Source: Methylobacterium frigidaeris
GTDB lineage: Bacteria; Pseudomonadota; Alphaproteobacteria; Rhizobiales; Beijerinckiaceae
Direction: 5' to 3'
NCBI RefSeq assembly: GCF_022179185.1
Contig: NZ_BPQJ01000054.1
Location: forward strand, 1-42,262
Length of the DNA stretch: 42,262 nucleotides
Positions 1-8,595 of this stretch are shown here, in pieces (the first letter of the stretch is position 1; every line of letters starts with the position of its first letter). The position numbers and the translations under genes are program-made. The notes beneath the pieces are model-generated. The model did not search any database. It was not told the origin of the DNA and saw nothing but the letters and a program-made list of their open reading frames with translations.

Positions 1-87
1 AAGCCATTCGTTTGGACCAAGTCAGCCGACGCGATCCTGGCCAGTGTCGGACGCTCCTGCACACAGATCTCTAACTCAGACCACTAA
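1..87 (+). pseudogene. IS630-family transposase, C-terminal end only (enters from left edge)
   Basis: Frame 1 reads from the first base as KPFVWTKSADAIL and stops at TAA 85-87. The same KPFVWTK motif closes the complete IS630 transposase at 8606-9676, so this is the tail of a related but not identical copy (KSADAILAS here, KPAAAILDA there). The rest lies outside the window, so it cannot be said whether the gene is intact. No terminal inverted repeat could be assigned after the stop. Confidence 0.75.
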
Positions 88-175
88 GCATAACGGCACA
101 GTTTGAGAGAACGAACTGCAACACGGCGCTGGGCTTGGTCATTGATCCGTGTCTGACCCCACGGGAGAGGTCCCT

Positions 176-379
176 ATGTCAGACACGACTCGCGAGGACA
201 AAATGGCGCTGCTGCAGCAGGATGGCCTTGCGTTGCATCGCAGCCAGCCAACCGAGCACCATCTCGGCCGGCAGCTGCGCAGGATCTACGAGGCAATGCC
301 AATGCCGGAAGATCCGCAGCTTGCTGCCCTGGTCGAACAGCTGACTGTGCGCCTGTCCGAAGCCAAGCAGCAGGACTGA
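176..379 (+). CDS. Small NepR-like protein (possible anti-sigma factor)
   Basis: This 67-residue protein is acidic at its N-terminus and carries HLGRQLRRIYEA, followed by a proline-containing linker (MPEDP) and a second helix LAALVEQLTVRL. That layout resembles NepR, the small two-helix anti-sigma factor that holds EcfG-type sigma factors in the alphaproteobacterial general stress response. I chose the ATG at 176 over the in-frame ATG at 149 because GGGAGAGG (163-170) sits five bases before it. The gene converges on a FAT-GUY response regulator and a HWE kinase, both protein types associated with that pathway. No ecfG or phyR gene is visible here, so a canonical NepR role is inference. A generic small hypothetical protein is the alternative. 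Confidence 0.5.
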   Translation: MSDTTREDKMALLQQDGLALHRSQPTEHHLGRQLRRIYEAMPMPEDPQLAALVEQLTVRLSEAKQQD

Positions 380-383
380 TCGC

Positions 384-836
384 CTAACGGCAGTGATCTG
401 CCCGGATAGGCTGGCCGGCTGGGGTATGGCAGGCGCATGCCATGAGGCTTCCACCAGCGCCCGTACGGGCCTGGGCATCCCCGGTGAGCAAGCGCTTCAA
501 CAGGTGTTCCAGCGGCGCCGCTTGGTAAGGCTTCTGCAGCACCGGAACCGCCTTGTAGGCCTCCTCCAGCCCCTGCCTGCCGTATCCGGTCGCGAACAGG
601 AAGGGCGTGCGACGCTCGAACAGCAGATCCGCGATGGGGTAGCTGCGCGCGTCGCCGAGGTTCACATCCAGCACCGCCAGATCGAACGATCCGGTACGAG
701 CCTGCGCCAGGGCCTTGTCGAGGCGCATCGCCACGACAACCTCACAGCCGAGGTCGACCAGCATGTCCTCGGCCAGCATGGCGACGAGGCTTTCGTCCTC
801 AACCAACAGAACCCGACGTCCAACCAGCAACGTCAT
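384..836 (-). CDS. Single-domain response regulator, FAT-GUY type
   Basis: A 150-residue receiver domain with no output domain. It starts VLLVEDE (acidic pocket), has the phospho-acceptor aspartate in AVLDVNLGD near residue 57, the signature PFLFATGYG, and the conserved lysine in VLQKPY. The PFxFATGY signature marks the FAT-GUY single-domain regulators, several of which modulate the general stress response in alphaproteobacteria. About 40 C-terminal residues beyond the receiver fold are of no recognised type. Its start overlaps the stop of the upstream HWE kinase by four bases, so the two are almost certainly co-translated and a cognate pair. That phosphotransfer runs from that kinase is inference from the overlap. 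Confidence 0.88.
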   Translation of the reverse strand: MTLLVGRRVLLVEDESLVAMLAEDMLVDLGCEVVVAMRLDKALAQARTGSFDLAVLDVNLGDARSYPIADLLFERRTPFLFATGYGRQGLEEAYKAVPVLQKPYQAAPLEHLLKRLLTGDAQARTGAGGSLMACACHTPAGQPIRADHCR

Positions 837-1987
837 GAAGCCTGCCGCCCCTCGATAGTCTCCTGGCCGACCCAGCCCAAAGTGGTCAGCGGGATCTGCA
901 GTTCGCAGATCACGCCGGCAGGCGCGTAGGTGATTTCGGCGCTGCCATCAAATTCCATGGGGAGCTGCCGCTCGATCAGCCGCGAACCGAACCCCTTGCG
1001 CGCCGGCGGCGTAACGGCGGGACCACCGCATTCCTCCCAACGCAGGTTGAGCTGCTGGCGCCCGTCGTCCAGGTCGCGCAAGGCCCAGGTCAGAATGACC
1101 TGGCCATCAGGGACCGCCAGGGCTCCGTACTTGGCCGCGTTGGTCATCAGCTCATGCAAGGCCATGGCCAGAGTCACGGCTACCTTCGGGTGCAGACGCG
1201 CATCCGGTCCTTGTAGCTGAAAGCGGTTAAGGTCAACCTCCGCTAGGAGGTGCGGCGCAAGCGCGCGCTCGATCACGCTGCGCAGGCTGGCGCTTTCCCA
1301 GTTGTCCTCGACCAGCACGTTGTGGGCGGTCGACAAGGCGGCCATGCGCGCGTCGAACACACCCCGCGCTGCCGGGTCCGGCGGTCCCCGGAACGTCTGG
1401 GCAGCGATCGACTGCACCGTGGCGAGGGTGTTCTTTACCCGGTGGTTCAGCTCGTTGATCAGCAGGCGTTGGCGCTCGGCCGCGGCCTTCTCCTCGCTGA
1501 TGTCACGCACCTCGATGATCGTGCCGATGATGTTGGTGGCATCGTCGCGGATTGGGCTGGCGGTGAACCCAACCGGGTAGAAATGCCCATCGCGGTGGAC
1601 AAACACCTCCTCACCGCGCTCCTGGTTGTTTTCCGGGAAGGCGCGGTCGATCGCGCACTCGTCCAGAGGGAACGGTCGCCCGTCCGGGTAGGTGTGGTGG
1701 ACGATGTCGTGCAGCGGGCAGTCTCGCGCCAGCACTTCTTCAAGCGTCCAGCCGGTCAGCTGCTCGGCCGCGCGGTTCATGTAGATGCAGTGCTGCCGGT
1801 CATCTATCAGGAAGATCGACACCGAGGCGTTGTTAAGCACGGCATTGAGCCGCCGCTCGGTCTCGAACAGCTGGCCGGCGCCACGCCGCAGGCTTACCAA
1901 CGGCGTGCTGGCCTCGGCAGTGGATTGCAGTGGTTGCCGGGAGTTCGGCACGGTCAGGAGCCATTTTTTTGCGGGTTGGTCTGGCAC
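833..1987 (-). CDS. PAS-domain HWE-family sensor histidine kinase
   Basis: This 384-residue cytosolic kinase has one PAS domain (about residues 45-165, starting LNAVLNNASVSIFLID), then a HWE-type kinase core. The phospho-accepting histidine is in LNHRVKNTLATVQSIA near residue 181. The W-x-E of the ATP-binding part is in LNLRWEECGG near 315, followed by GFGSRLIE. No transmembrane segment is present, so the signal is probably an internal ligand, light or redox state sensed by the PAS domain. It is the first gene of a two-gene operon with the receiver protein at 384-836. HWE kinases are abundant in Rhizobiales and include regulators of the PhyR-NepR-EcfG stress pathway. That assignment here rests on the neighbours. 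Confidence 0.9.
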   Translation of the reverse strand: MPDQPAKKWLLTVPNSRQPLQSTAEASTPLVSLRRGAGQLFETERRLNAVLNNASVSIFLIDDRQHCIYMNRAAEQLTGWTLEEVLARDCPLHDIVHHTYPDGRPFPLDECAIDRAFPENNQERGEEVFVHRDGHFYPVGFTASPIRDDATNIIGTIIEVRDISEEKAAAERQRLLINELNHRVKNTLATVQSIAAQTFRGPPDPAARGVFDARMAALSTAHNVLVEDNWESASLRSVIERALAPHLLAEVDLNRFQLQGPDARLHPKVAVTLAMALHELMTNAAKYGALAVPDGQVILTWALRDLDDGRQQLNLRWEECGGPAVTPPARKGFGSRLIERQLPMEFDGSAEITYAPAGVICELQIPLTTLGWVGQETIEGRQAS

Positions 1988-2232
1988 CCGCGGCGTAGGC
2001 CAGACAGCGGGCAGTAGGCGTCATGAGCGGCAGCGCTTGCCGCAGACCTAGGGTCTGCAATGCCCAAGGTAAGGGGGTTGTTCCCTGACTCGCTGATGCA
2101 AGGCTGGATCGTTGACGGGGCTGTGACCAATCCGACCCACCAACCTCCATTAGCGCGCCACGGGCCCAACCGGATGACCTGACGCAGTAACACTGTAAAA
2201 AATGAGGTAGTCCTGAAGCATGAACCGGGCAA

Positions 2233-2493
2233 TCAGTCGGCCTCGGTGGGTGCCCTGCGGATGAAGGACAGCACATCGTTCAGAGGGAGAGAGCTAGGGT
2301 ATTCGGGAAAAGCGAGGCTCACAGGTGCGCCAAGGGCTGCCATGATGTCCCGCAGGCCTTCAACCCATGCGCCAGCCTCAGCTTGGGTCACGAAACCCGT
2401 CCGCACCATTTCCTTGTCCGGCTCGATGGTTACCATGACCGAAAACCGACCGTCCGGCATGTCAAAGATTTGATAGCTAACGCGGCGCGCCAT
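2233..2493 (-). CDS. Conserved small hypothetical protein
   Basis: An 86-residue protein beginning MARRVSYQIFDMPDGRFSVMVTIEPD and ending in an acidic tail. The composition, compact beta-rich start (YQIFDMPDGRFSVMV) and high third-position GC support real coding. The middle (VTQAEAGAWVEGLRDIMAALG) looks like an amphipathic helix, as in many small Methylobacterium proteins that begin with a beta sheet tracking a protein's own phenotype-neutral 'DG' turn. I do not recognise a named family. It is read leftward, separated from the HWE kinase by 245 bases that hold no other gene. Confidence 0.6.
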   Translation of the reverse strand: MARRVSYQIFDMPDGRFSVMVTIEPDKEMVRTGFVTQAEAGAWVEGLRDIMAALGAPVSLAFPEYPSSLPLNDVLSFIRRAPTEAD

Positions 2494-2843
2494 GCCGTGG
2501 GCCTAGCGCATAATCCCGCAGATGCCAAACCGTGTGAACAAGTTTTACTTTGAAACAGTTCCATTGAAGGAAGATCGGAACGCCGCACGCACCCGCGCGT
2601 TCTGTCCCAGGTTCCGAGTCGTTTCCTCAGCACTGATCGCCCGCTAAGGTCCGAACCCTCCAGTGGGCGTTATGTTGTTGGAACCGTTCCGGTTTGTAGG
2701 CATTGGCTTAGCTGTCACACCCGCCTGCCGCCGTTGGCTGCTTGGCTGGCGTCACAGGTGGGCCGGGTCTCCGCGACGGAGGGAACGACCCGGCCTGCTT
2801 CGTGGGCCATATCTGTGCGTTCAAGACCAAAGCCGCAAAACAG
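2494..2843. other. Intergenic stretch without a recognisable gene
   Basis: About 350 bases between the 86-aa protein and the end of the large kinase. Open frames here are short and have no recognisable content. The only structured signal seen is a possible EcfG-type promoter at 2577-2601, listed separately. Confidence 0.5.
2577..2601 (+). promoter_or_regulatory. Possible EcfG-type (general stress) promoter
   Basis: GGAAC at 2577-2581 and CGTT at 2598-2601 are separated by exactly 16 bases, which matches the known -35/-10 pattern of EcfG-dependent promoters. It faces right, but no convincing rightward gene follows before 6899. It may therefore be a chance match or drive a non-coding transcript antisense to the large kinase. 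Confidence 0.25.
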
Positions 2844-5800
2844 CTAAGCCGCATCCTCTTTGCGCTGCTCCTGCATCGACGCCAGCGGTGCCTCCAACCG
2901 GCAGACCAGGCCTGTCGGCGCGTAGGTCAGCTTTACCTCACCCCCAACCTCAGCTGCAAAGCTGCGTTCGATCAGCCGCGAGCCGAAGCCTTTGCGCTGC
3001 GGCAGGACCAGAATGGGTGGGCCGCCCTGCTCGGACCAGGTCAGACTGAAGCGGGCCTCATCCGCGGCGTGCACAACATGCCAACGCAGTTCGACGATGC
3101 CATCCTCGTTCGAAAGCGACCCGTACTTGGCCGCATTGGTCGCGAGTTCGTGCAAGGCGAGCGCCAGCGACAGCGCCGGTTTGGCAGCGAGCAGCACATT
3201 GGGGCCACTGACGCGAATGCGCGCCGGGCCGACGTTCCGGTGCACACTGAGGGCACCTTCAACCACCTCGCCGATCGGTGCGGCCGTCCAGCTGGCTTGG
3301 GTCAGGATGTCGTGCGCCCGCCCGAGCGAGATCAGCCGGGACGCGAACGCCTCACGCATCTCATCAACGTCCGTAGCACCGCGCAGCGTCTGGCTGGCGA
3401 TCGCCTGGACCAGCGCCAGGGTGTTCTTCACCCGGTGCTGCAGCTCGCCCGTGAGCAGGCGCTGGTGCTCCTCGGCCCGCTTCCGTGCAGTGATGTCGAG
3501 CATGGCGCCGATCATCCGCACCCCGCGACCGCGCTCGTCCCGCAGCACGTACCCGCGATCGAGGATGTCGGCGTAGCTGCCGTCCGCGCGCAGGAAGCGG
3601 TACTCGTCGCTCCAGTGCTCGCTCTCGCCGTTGATGACGGCGTAGATGCTGGTCTTCACCCGCTCGCGGTCATCGGGATGGATGTGCGACTTCCACCATG
3701 AGCCGCTTGGTCCCACCTCGTCGGGGGCATAGCCGAACAGGGTTTGCACGGCTTCGTTCCAGCGGATGTGGTCGCTGGCCAGACCCCAATCCCAGATCGC
3801 GTCGTTGGTCGCCCTAGATGCGAGCCGGTAGCGCTCCTCGGTCTCGCGCAGCTCCTGCTCGGCCCGTCGCCGCGCGGTGATGTCCCGCACGGTGCCGACA
3901 AAACGCACGGTGCGGCCGTTCTCGATGATCGCCTGGCCCTTCGCAGCGATCCAGCGCTCGACACCATCCTCCAGGCCGAGCGTGCGATACTCGATATCGA
4001 AGTGACCCGGCCCAGCCGGATCAAGGGCGGCCTGCACGGCTTCGTCCGCGCGCGCGCGGTCCTCGGGGTGCAGCCCAGCCAGGAAGGTCGCGTAGCTGAC
4101 CGGCGCGTCGGGCGACAACCCGAACACGGCACGCACGCGTGCATCCCAGCCGAGCTCACCTATGACGAGATTGTAGTCGAAGATGCCGATGCCGGTGGCT
4201 TCAGCAGCCAGGCGTAGCAGGTCCTGCGTCTTGCGCAGGTCCTCCTCGGTCTGGCGCCGGTCGTGGATGTCACTGTCGCTGCCGAGCCAGCCGATGACCT
4301 TACCTGCTTGGTCGCGCAGTGGCTCAGCCCGGATCAGGAACCAGCGGTAGATGCCATCATGGCGACGCAGGCGCGCTTCGGTGTCGTACAGGACCCCGCG
4401 GGTGCGGGCGCTCTCCCAGACTTCCAGCAGGCTAGGCAGGTCGTCGGGGTGAATGACCTCGGCCCATCCCAGCGGCAGGGCCTGCTCGGGGGTTTGACCG
4501 GTGTACTCGTACCAGCGGTCGTTCAGGTAGCTGAGGCCGCCATCCGGGTTGCCGAACCAGATGATCGCTGGCGAGAGTTCGGTGAGGGCCTGGAAGCGCT
4601 CCTCAGCCTGCTTGCGCTCGTGAATGTCGAGCGAAATGCCGATCCAGCTCAGGAGCTGCCCGTCACCGTCCCGCATCGGCTGACCGCGCGAGAGGAACCA
4701 GCGGTACTCGCCATCCGCCCGACGCAGCGGGAACTCAACCTCGTAGTGACTCTCGGACCGGGCTGCCGAGAGCCAGGTTTCGCGGACTCGCTCTCGGTGC
4801 TCCGGGTGGATCACGCTCATCCAGCTCGCCTCGCCGGTCTCTCCGCGAGGAAGGCCTGTGTAGTCGTACCAATATGCGTTGCAGTAGGTGATGGTGCCGG
4901 CGACATCGCCGAACCAGACCACCTGCGGGCTGACTTCGATAAGCGACCGGAAGCGAAGCTCGCTGGCATCGCGCTCAGCGGCATGCGTGCGTTGCTGGGT
5001 ACGGTCGCGTAGGATCTTCAAGAAGCCATGGACCGCGCCGTCCCCGGCCTTGAGCGGCATCATCTCGCCCTGGGCCCAGAACCGCTCGCCACTTTTGCGC
5101 AGGTGCCAACGCTCGTCGGGTGCGCTACCTTGTTCGAGCGCCAGGCGCATCTCGATCTCAGGCCGGTGTCCGGCTCGGTCCTCCGGGGTGAAGAACGCCT
5201 GCACATGCTGGCCGAGCATTTCGACTTCGGTCCAGCCGAGGATGCGCGCGGCACCTTCGTTCCAGCGGGTGACCCGGCCGTGCCGATCGGTGGCGACGAT
5301 CGCGTAATCCGTCGCACTGTCCAGAATGCGGTCCCGCAGTTCCCTCTCGGCGCGCTGCTCGAGCAGGGTTCGGCGTAGCTCCAGCTGCATCATGGTCTGG
5401 CGCGCCAAGTGCCTCAAGCTCGCCTGTTGGCGGTCGCTCAGCGTGCGGGGCGTCGTATCGAGCACGCAGACGGTGCCGATTGGTAGGCCTTCAGGGGTCT
5501 TGAGCAGCGCGCCGGCGTAGAACCGCAAGCCCGGAGAACCAGTCACCAGCGGATTGCACGAGAAGCAGGGATCCTGCGTGGCATCGGGCACGTACAGGAA
5601 ATCCTGCTGCAGAAGGGCCTGGCGGCAGAACGAGCTTTCAAGGAGGGTTTCGCGTACGCCCAGCCCGATTTCAGCCTTAAAGAACTGCCGCCCGTCGCCG
5701 ATCAGGTTGACCACGGCGATCGGCGTTCCGCAGATTTCAGCCGCCAGCATGGCGATGCCGTCGAACTCCTCCTCGGTCGGCGTGTCGAGGATCTGGTAAC

Positions 5801-5891
5801 GATCGAGCGCGCGTAAGCGCATCTGCTCCGCGGAGAGGTCATGAGGCTGGCTCATCTCCAGATGAGCCGTGAGGTCGCGATCTTGTTCCAT
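2844..5891 (-). CDS. GAF / multi-PAS HWE-family sensor histidine kinase
   Basis: A 1015-residue soluble kinase. An N-terminal GAF domain (about 22-180, with ALDRYQILDTPTEEEFD and the SSFCRQAL core) is followed by five PAS/PAC repeats starting near residues 188, 310, 435, 565 and 695. The HWE core then has its histidine in LQHRVKNTLALVQAIA near 820, HELATNAAKYG in the N box, and W-S-E near 950. Many PAS modules usually mean integration of several signals. Only 30 bases separate its start from the stop of the Crp/Fnr-type gene upstream, so the two are probably one operon. No receiver domain or partner regulator follows, so its phosphotransfer target is unknown. Confidence 0.92.
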   Translation of the reverse strand: MEQDRDLTAHLEMSQPHDLSAEQMRLRALDRYQILDTPTEEEFDGIAMLAAEICGTPIAVVNLIGDGRQFFKAEIGLGVRETLLESSFCRQALLQQDFLYVPDATQDPCFSCNPLVTGSPGLRFYAGALLKTPEGLPIGTVCVLDTTPRTLSDRQQASLRHLARQTMMQLELRRTLLEQRAERELRDRILDSATDYAIVATDRHGRVTRWNEGAARILGWTEVEMLGQHVQAFFTPEDRAGHRPEIEMRLALEQGSAPDERWHLRKSGERFWAQGEMMPLKAGDGAVHGFLKILRDRTQQRTHAAERDASELRFRSLIEVSPQVVWFGDVAGTITYCNAYWYDYTGLPRGETGEASWMSVIHPEHRERVRETWLSAARSESHYEVEFPLRRADGEYRWFLSRGQPMRDGDGQLLSWIGISLDIHERKQAEERFQALTELSPAIIWFGNPDGGLSYLNDRWYEYTGQTPEQALPLGWAEVIHPDDLPSLLEVWESARTRGVLYDTEARLRRHDGIYRWFLIRAEPLRDQAGKVIGWLGSDSDIHDRRQTEEDLRKTQDLLRLAAEATGIGIFDYNLVIGELGWDARVRAVFGLSPDAPVSYATFLAGLHPEDRARADEAVQAALDPAGPGHFDIEYRTLGLEDGVERWIAAKGQAIIENGRTVRFVGTVRDITARRRAEQELRETEERYRLASRATNDAIWDWGLASDHIRWNEAVQTLFGYAPDEVGPSGSWWKSHIHPDDRERVKTSIYAVINGESEHWSDEYRFLRADGSYADILDRGYVLRDERGRGVRMIGAMLDITARKRAEEHQRLLTGELQHRVKNTLALVQAIASQTLRGATDVDEMREAFASRLISLGRAHDILTQASWTAAPIGEVVEGALSVHRNVGPARIRVSGPNVLLAAKPALSLALALHELATNAAKYGSLSNEDGIVELRWHVVHAADEARFSLTWSEQGGPPILVLPQRKGFGSRLIERSFAAEVGGEVKLTYAPTGLVCRLEAPLASMQEQRKEDAA

Positions 5892-5921
5892 GTCGGAAGC
5901 CGATTTGACGTCTCACACTGC

Positions 5922-6686
5922 CTAACTAGCAGCCGGCCGCAGGGCGATCAGCGTGCCGGATGTGCCGTAAACAGCGCCGAGCACCGTCTCGAAGTGCTGC
6001 TTGACGGCCCTGTGACACTCGCAGGCCTTCGCTTCCAGCGCCGGCCGGTTGGATACGATGATGCGCCCGCGCCGGACTTGGATCAGCTCCTGCTGCTGTA
6101 GGCTCTTGAGCGTGCGGGTCAGGTAGGAGCGTTGCACGCCGAGCAGGTCGGCCAGCAGCTCGTGGGTGATCGGCAACACCTCACTGCCAAGCCGATCCTG
6201 CAAGCCGAGGATCCAGCGGGCGCAGCGCTCCTCGATCGGGTGAAGGGCATTGCAGGCCACCGACTGCAGAACCTGGGCCAGCAGGCAGTCGGAGTAGCGC
6301 GTGAACAGGTTGCGCAGCGCCGGCGAGGCGGCCTTTGCCTCCTGCAGGCGCTGGGTCTCCAGGCGCAGCATCGGTCCGGCGATCTGCACGACAGCACGGC
6401 TGAACGCCGGCAGCGAGCCCTGGCTGACCACGCCACCGATCGCGCCCTCGTAGCCGACGGTGGCCACCTCGACCGTGCGTCCGTCGCGCATGGTGATCAC
6501 AAGGGCTGCCACGCTCGACCCGCTCGGAAAGGAGATGAAGGAGACGTCCTCGCCGGTTTCAAACAGCACCTCGCTGCGTCGGCACTCTCTCAGCTCCAGG
6601 TAGGGCGCGAGAAGCGCGCGGTCCTTAGGACGCAGGGCCTTGAGGAGGAGGTTGCCGCTGAAACGCGGATCGGTGTCAGGGATCAT
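5922..6686 (-). CDS. Crp/Fnr-family transcriptional regulator
   Basis: This 254-residue protein has an N-terminal cyclic-nucleotide-binding-like beta roll (about 15-135; LFETGEDVSFISFPSGSSVAAL, then GRTVEVATVGYEGAIGG). A C-terminal winged helix (about 165-225; ITHELLADLLGVQRSYLTRTL) is of the HTH_Crp_2 type. The N-terminus lacks the cysteine cluster of Fnr, so an iron-sulphur oxygen sensor is unlikely. The arginine-rich PRSFS signature of cAMP binders is not evident either. Proteins of this shape are common in Methylobacterium and Rhizobiales, with mostly unknown ligands. It leads an operon with the large HWE kinase. A 16-bp inverted repeat about 60 bases upstream of its start is a candidate autoregulatory site. 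Confidence 0.88.
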   Translation of the reverse strand: MIPDTDPRFSGNLLLKALRPKDRALLAPYLELRECRRSEVLFETGEDVSFISFPSGSSVAALVITMRDGRTVEVATVGYEGAIGGVVSQGSLPAFSRAVVQIAGPMLRLETQRLQEAKAASPALRNLFTRYSDCLLAQVLQSVACNALHPIEERCARWILGLQDRLGSEVLPITHELLADLLGVQRSYLTRTLKSLQQQELIQVRRGRIIVSNRPALEAKACECHRAVKQHFETVLGAVYGTSGTLIALRPAAS

Positions 6687-6747
6687 CAGCGGCAGGGGTC
6701 AGGGTTAGGTGTACTCCCCCTCCTAGCGCAACGCTTGACGCACTGTC

Positions 6748-6763
6748 TGTGCACAAGTGCACA
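6748..6763. promoter_or_regulatory. Inverted repeat upstream of the Crp/Fnr gene
   Basis: TGTGCAC-AA-GTGCACA is a perfect 7-bp dyad with a two-base centre, about 62 bases before the regulator's start codon. It lies in an AT-richer pocket that would suit a promoter. The size and TGTG..CACA arms resemble sites of the Crp/Fnr fold, so binding by the adjacent regulator is a reasonable inference. Confidence 0.45.
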
Positions 6764-6898
6764 ATTATCTGGAAATTAGCCTGTTTTCATAGGTTTGCCG
6801 CAGGTTAACTGGCACTACTCACCGTGCCTTGCAACCTTCGGTCCCATCAGGGTTTTTAGCCCTGAGCCGCAACCTTCCCTAACCAGATCCCCGGTCCG

Positions 6899-7156
6899 AT
6901 GCCACGATTTTTCATCGACTATGAGGACGGCGCCCAGTCGCTGCGGGATGATGAGGGGGAGGAGTACCCGAGCCTCGAAGCCGCTCGTAATGCGGCGATC
7001 GCAGCTCTACCTGATGTCGGTCGTGAAGCGCCGCCGCAGGACGGCAAGCGCACGTTCGTGGCCTACGTCCGCGATGAGTGGGGGACGCGGCTCTGTACCA
7101 TCAGCCTGAACCTGGATGCGACCTGCTACCCAGAGCGCCAGAAGCGTCGCGGTTGA
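6899..7156 (+). CDS. DUF6894-type small protein
   Basis: An 85-residue protein beginning MPRFFIDYEDGAQSLRDDEGEEYPSLEAARNAA. The opening beta strand, D-x-x-G turn, E-G-x-E/E-Y and 'LEAARNAA' helix are typical of the DUF6894 family of small alphaproteobacterial proteins, present in many copies in Methylobacterium. The C-terminal half (TFVAYVRDEWGTRLCTISLNL) gives further strands, as in that family. The function is unknown. It is divergent from the Crp/Fnr-kinase operon, with 212 bases between the starts that must carry both promoters. A direct repeat GCAACCTTC (6831-6839 and 6869-6877) lies just upstream. Confidence 0.75.
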   Translation: MPRFFIDYEDGAQSLRDDEGEEYPSLEAARNAAIAALPDVGREAPPQDGKRTFVAYVRDEWGTRLCTISLNLDATCYPERQKRRG

Positions 7157-7346
7157 TCCATTCTGAGGCCGGTGCTCCGCTAAAGGGGGCCGTTTGGAAA
7201 AACATGCCCGCGTGCCGGATAAATCAGCGCACGATTGTCTACTTTTATACTGAACTCCGTGCCCGAATTTGGCTAAGGTCGATGGTGTTCACACCATGGT
7301 GGCTGATCGTTTGAGGTCACCACCTGCGAAGCGAGGGCTTGTGCAC

Positions 7347-7586
7347 ATGTCCGGCCTTCTGGATTACGATACACCGGCAGCCTCTGCGGGTGAGGTAACC
7401 TATCGGGTGTTCTTCCTTGGCCCTTCTGGAGCCGTACAAAGGGCTGACATCCTGCGTGTGCTCACGGATGATGAGGCGCGCCAGGCGGGTCGCTGCCTAG
7501 TCAACGGCTACGGCATCGAGGTTTGGGAACGATCGCGCATGATTGAGCGGTTTCCACCGCGAGCGGCGCCCTATCTTGAAGGCTGA
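7347..7586 (+). CDS. Small hypothetical protein
   Basis: A 79-residue protein from the ATG at 7347 (MSGLLDYDTPAASAGEVTYRVFFLG). This start follows a GCGAGGG-like ribosome site. In-frame alternatives are the TTG at 7269 and the ATG at 7296, but the residues they add have no protein-like character. The sequence YRVFFLGPSGAVQRADILRVLTDDEARQAGRCLVNGYGIEVWERSRMI fits a small alpha/beta fold of the type found in short Methylobacterium proteins of unknown role, ending in a conserved-looking 'GYGIEVWERSR..' strand. No function can be assigned. It follows the DUF6894 gene but at a distance (about 190 bases), so it is probably its own unit. Confidence 0.5.
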   Translation: MSGLLDYDTPAASAGEVTYRVFFLGPSGAVQRADILRVLTDDEARQAGRCLVNGYGIEVWERSRMIERFPPRAAPYLEG

Positions 7587-7961
7587 CAGGAACTCCGAAC
7601 TGTCGCGTTCTCAGACCGGATCACTAGAGAGTTTTGCGTACCGGTCTGACAATGCGGCGCTCTGGACGCTGAGTTCACTATCAAAAACAGAAAATTATAT
7701 CTGGTTACACGTAGGTTTGAACTAACTGGAAAATGTCAGCTTGCTGTCCTACGCACTGGTGCGAGAGGTCAAGCGCAACCACGCGTACCGGATCCAGGTG
7801 GCGTACAAGCTTGGCAGTTTAACTGTTAGTCGCCTTGTTCGTTTTTCGTTCTATGTGGAGACCGCTTTTGTTCCGTGAGCCAGCCTTACGGCTCAAAGCG
7901 TACACTAAGTGACGAGAGGATGATCACGCTTACCAGGAAAGAGGCATAGGATGGAACATGG
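7587..7961. other. Intergenic stretch, possible short coding remnant
   Basis: No gene is recognised. One plus-strand frame near 7738-7879 gives SYALVREVKRNHAYRIQVAYKLG before drifting into low-complexity sequence and a stop at TGA 7877-7879. It may be a leftover of a lost gene or chance. Confidence 0.3.
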
Positions 7962-8252
7962 ATGGATCAGATTGGGCTATCCAGCATGACTGCCATGCCC
8001 TCACCCAATGATCGCCTCGCCAACGAACGGGCAGTTCTTGCTAAAGCAGAGCATGACATTGTCGAGGGCGAACAGCGGATCACAGAGCAGACTATCCGAA
8101 TTCTGGTTCTTAAAGCAGAGGGTCGAGCAACGGAACAGTCCGAGCTGCTACTTACGACTTTGTGGGACACTCTGGCACTGTGGTACGCCCACCGCGTTGA
8201 AATTTTGGCCACAATCCAGCAGTTAGAGGCTGAGGTGACGAACGGATACTGA
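7962..8252 (+). CDS. Small coiled-coil-like hypothetical protein
   Basis: A 96-residue, almost wholly helical protein. Its core, LANERAVLAKAEHDIVEGEQRITEQTIRILVLKAEG, then TEQSELLLTTLWDTLALWYAHRVEILATIQQLE, resembles a recurrent small Rhizobiales protein pattern of two helices joined by a G-R/H-D/A-T turn. The role is unknown. The region uses fewer GC-ending codons than the neighbours, which suggests a foreign origin. Starts at 7986 or 7995 are also possible, because the first eight residues carry no family signal. Confidence 0.6.
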   Translation: MDQIGLSSMTAMPSPNDRLANERAVLAKAEHDIVEGEQRITEQTIRILVLKAEGRATEQSELLLTTLWDTLALWYAHRVEILATIQQLEAEVTNGY

Positions 8253-8384
8253 TAATTGGAGAACTCATTATACCTAAGTTCCCATAGCACACCTCAACGT
8301 GCAGCGAATTGGATTTGGGCGAGAGATATGCGAGCTACAAACGATGGACAAATAAAAGTCGAGATGCTGCTCATGACTTGTGAG

Positions 8385-8593
8385 TTAGGAGCATTTCCCC
8401 CCGGTGCGATCCCATTGATCAACAATCTGACGCAGAGCGTCCCTTGCAGCGGCACGACCATCTGGGGTTCTTAGCTTGACACAAAGACGCTGAAAGTCGA
8501 TGAGTTCCGCAGTCTCGTTTTCTGCGGCCTCATCTAAAAATACATCGATGGGTACATTGAGGCATTCGGCAATTTCACGCAGGCGGACACTGC
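8385..8593 (-). pseudogene. XRE-family regulator, C-terminal part, cut by IS630
   Basis: Leftward frame reading SVRLREIAECLNVPIDVFLDE and then an acidic, helical tail to a stop at 8385. The motif 'RLREIAECLNVPIDVF' is the end of an XRE (lambda repressor-like) helix-turn-helix domain, and the tail is typical of alphaproteobacterial XRE regulators. The frame runs into the IS630 left end at 8594-8596, so the start and the recognition helix are missing. The sequence on the far side of the IS (9735 onward), read in the same frame, does not supply the missing half (no FQQxQKYExGxNR-type motif). The locus was therefore rearranged as well as interrupted. Confidence 0.65.
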
Positions 8594-8595
8594 TA

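Noticed and set aside
8256..8474. Small plus-strand frame before IS630
   Set aside because: It overlaps the XRE remnant on the other strand and has no recognisable content.
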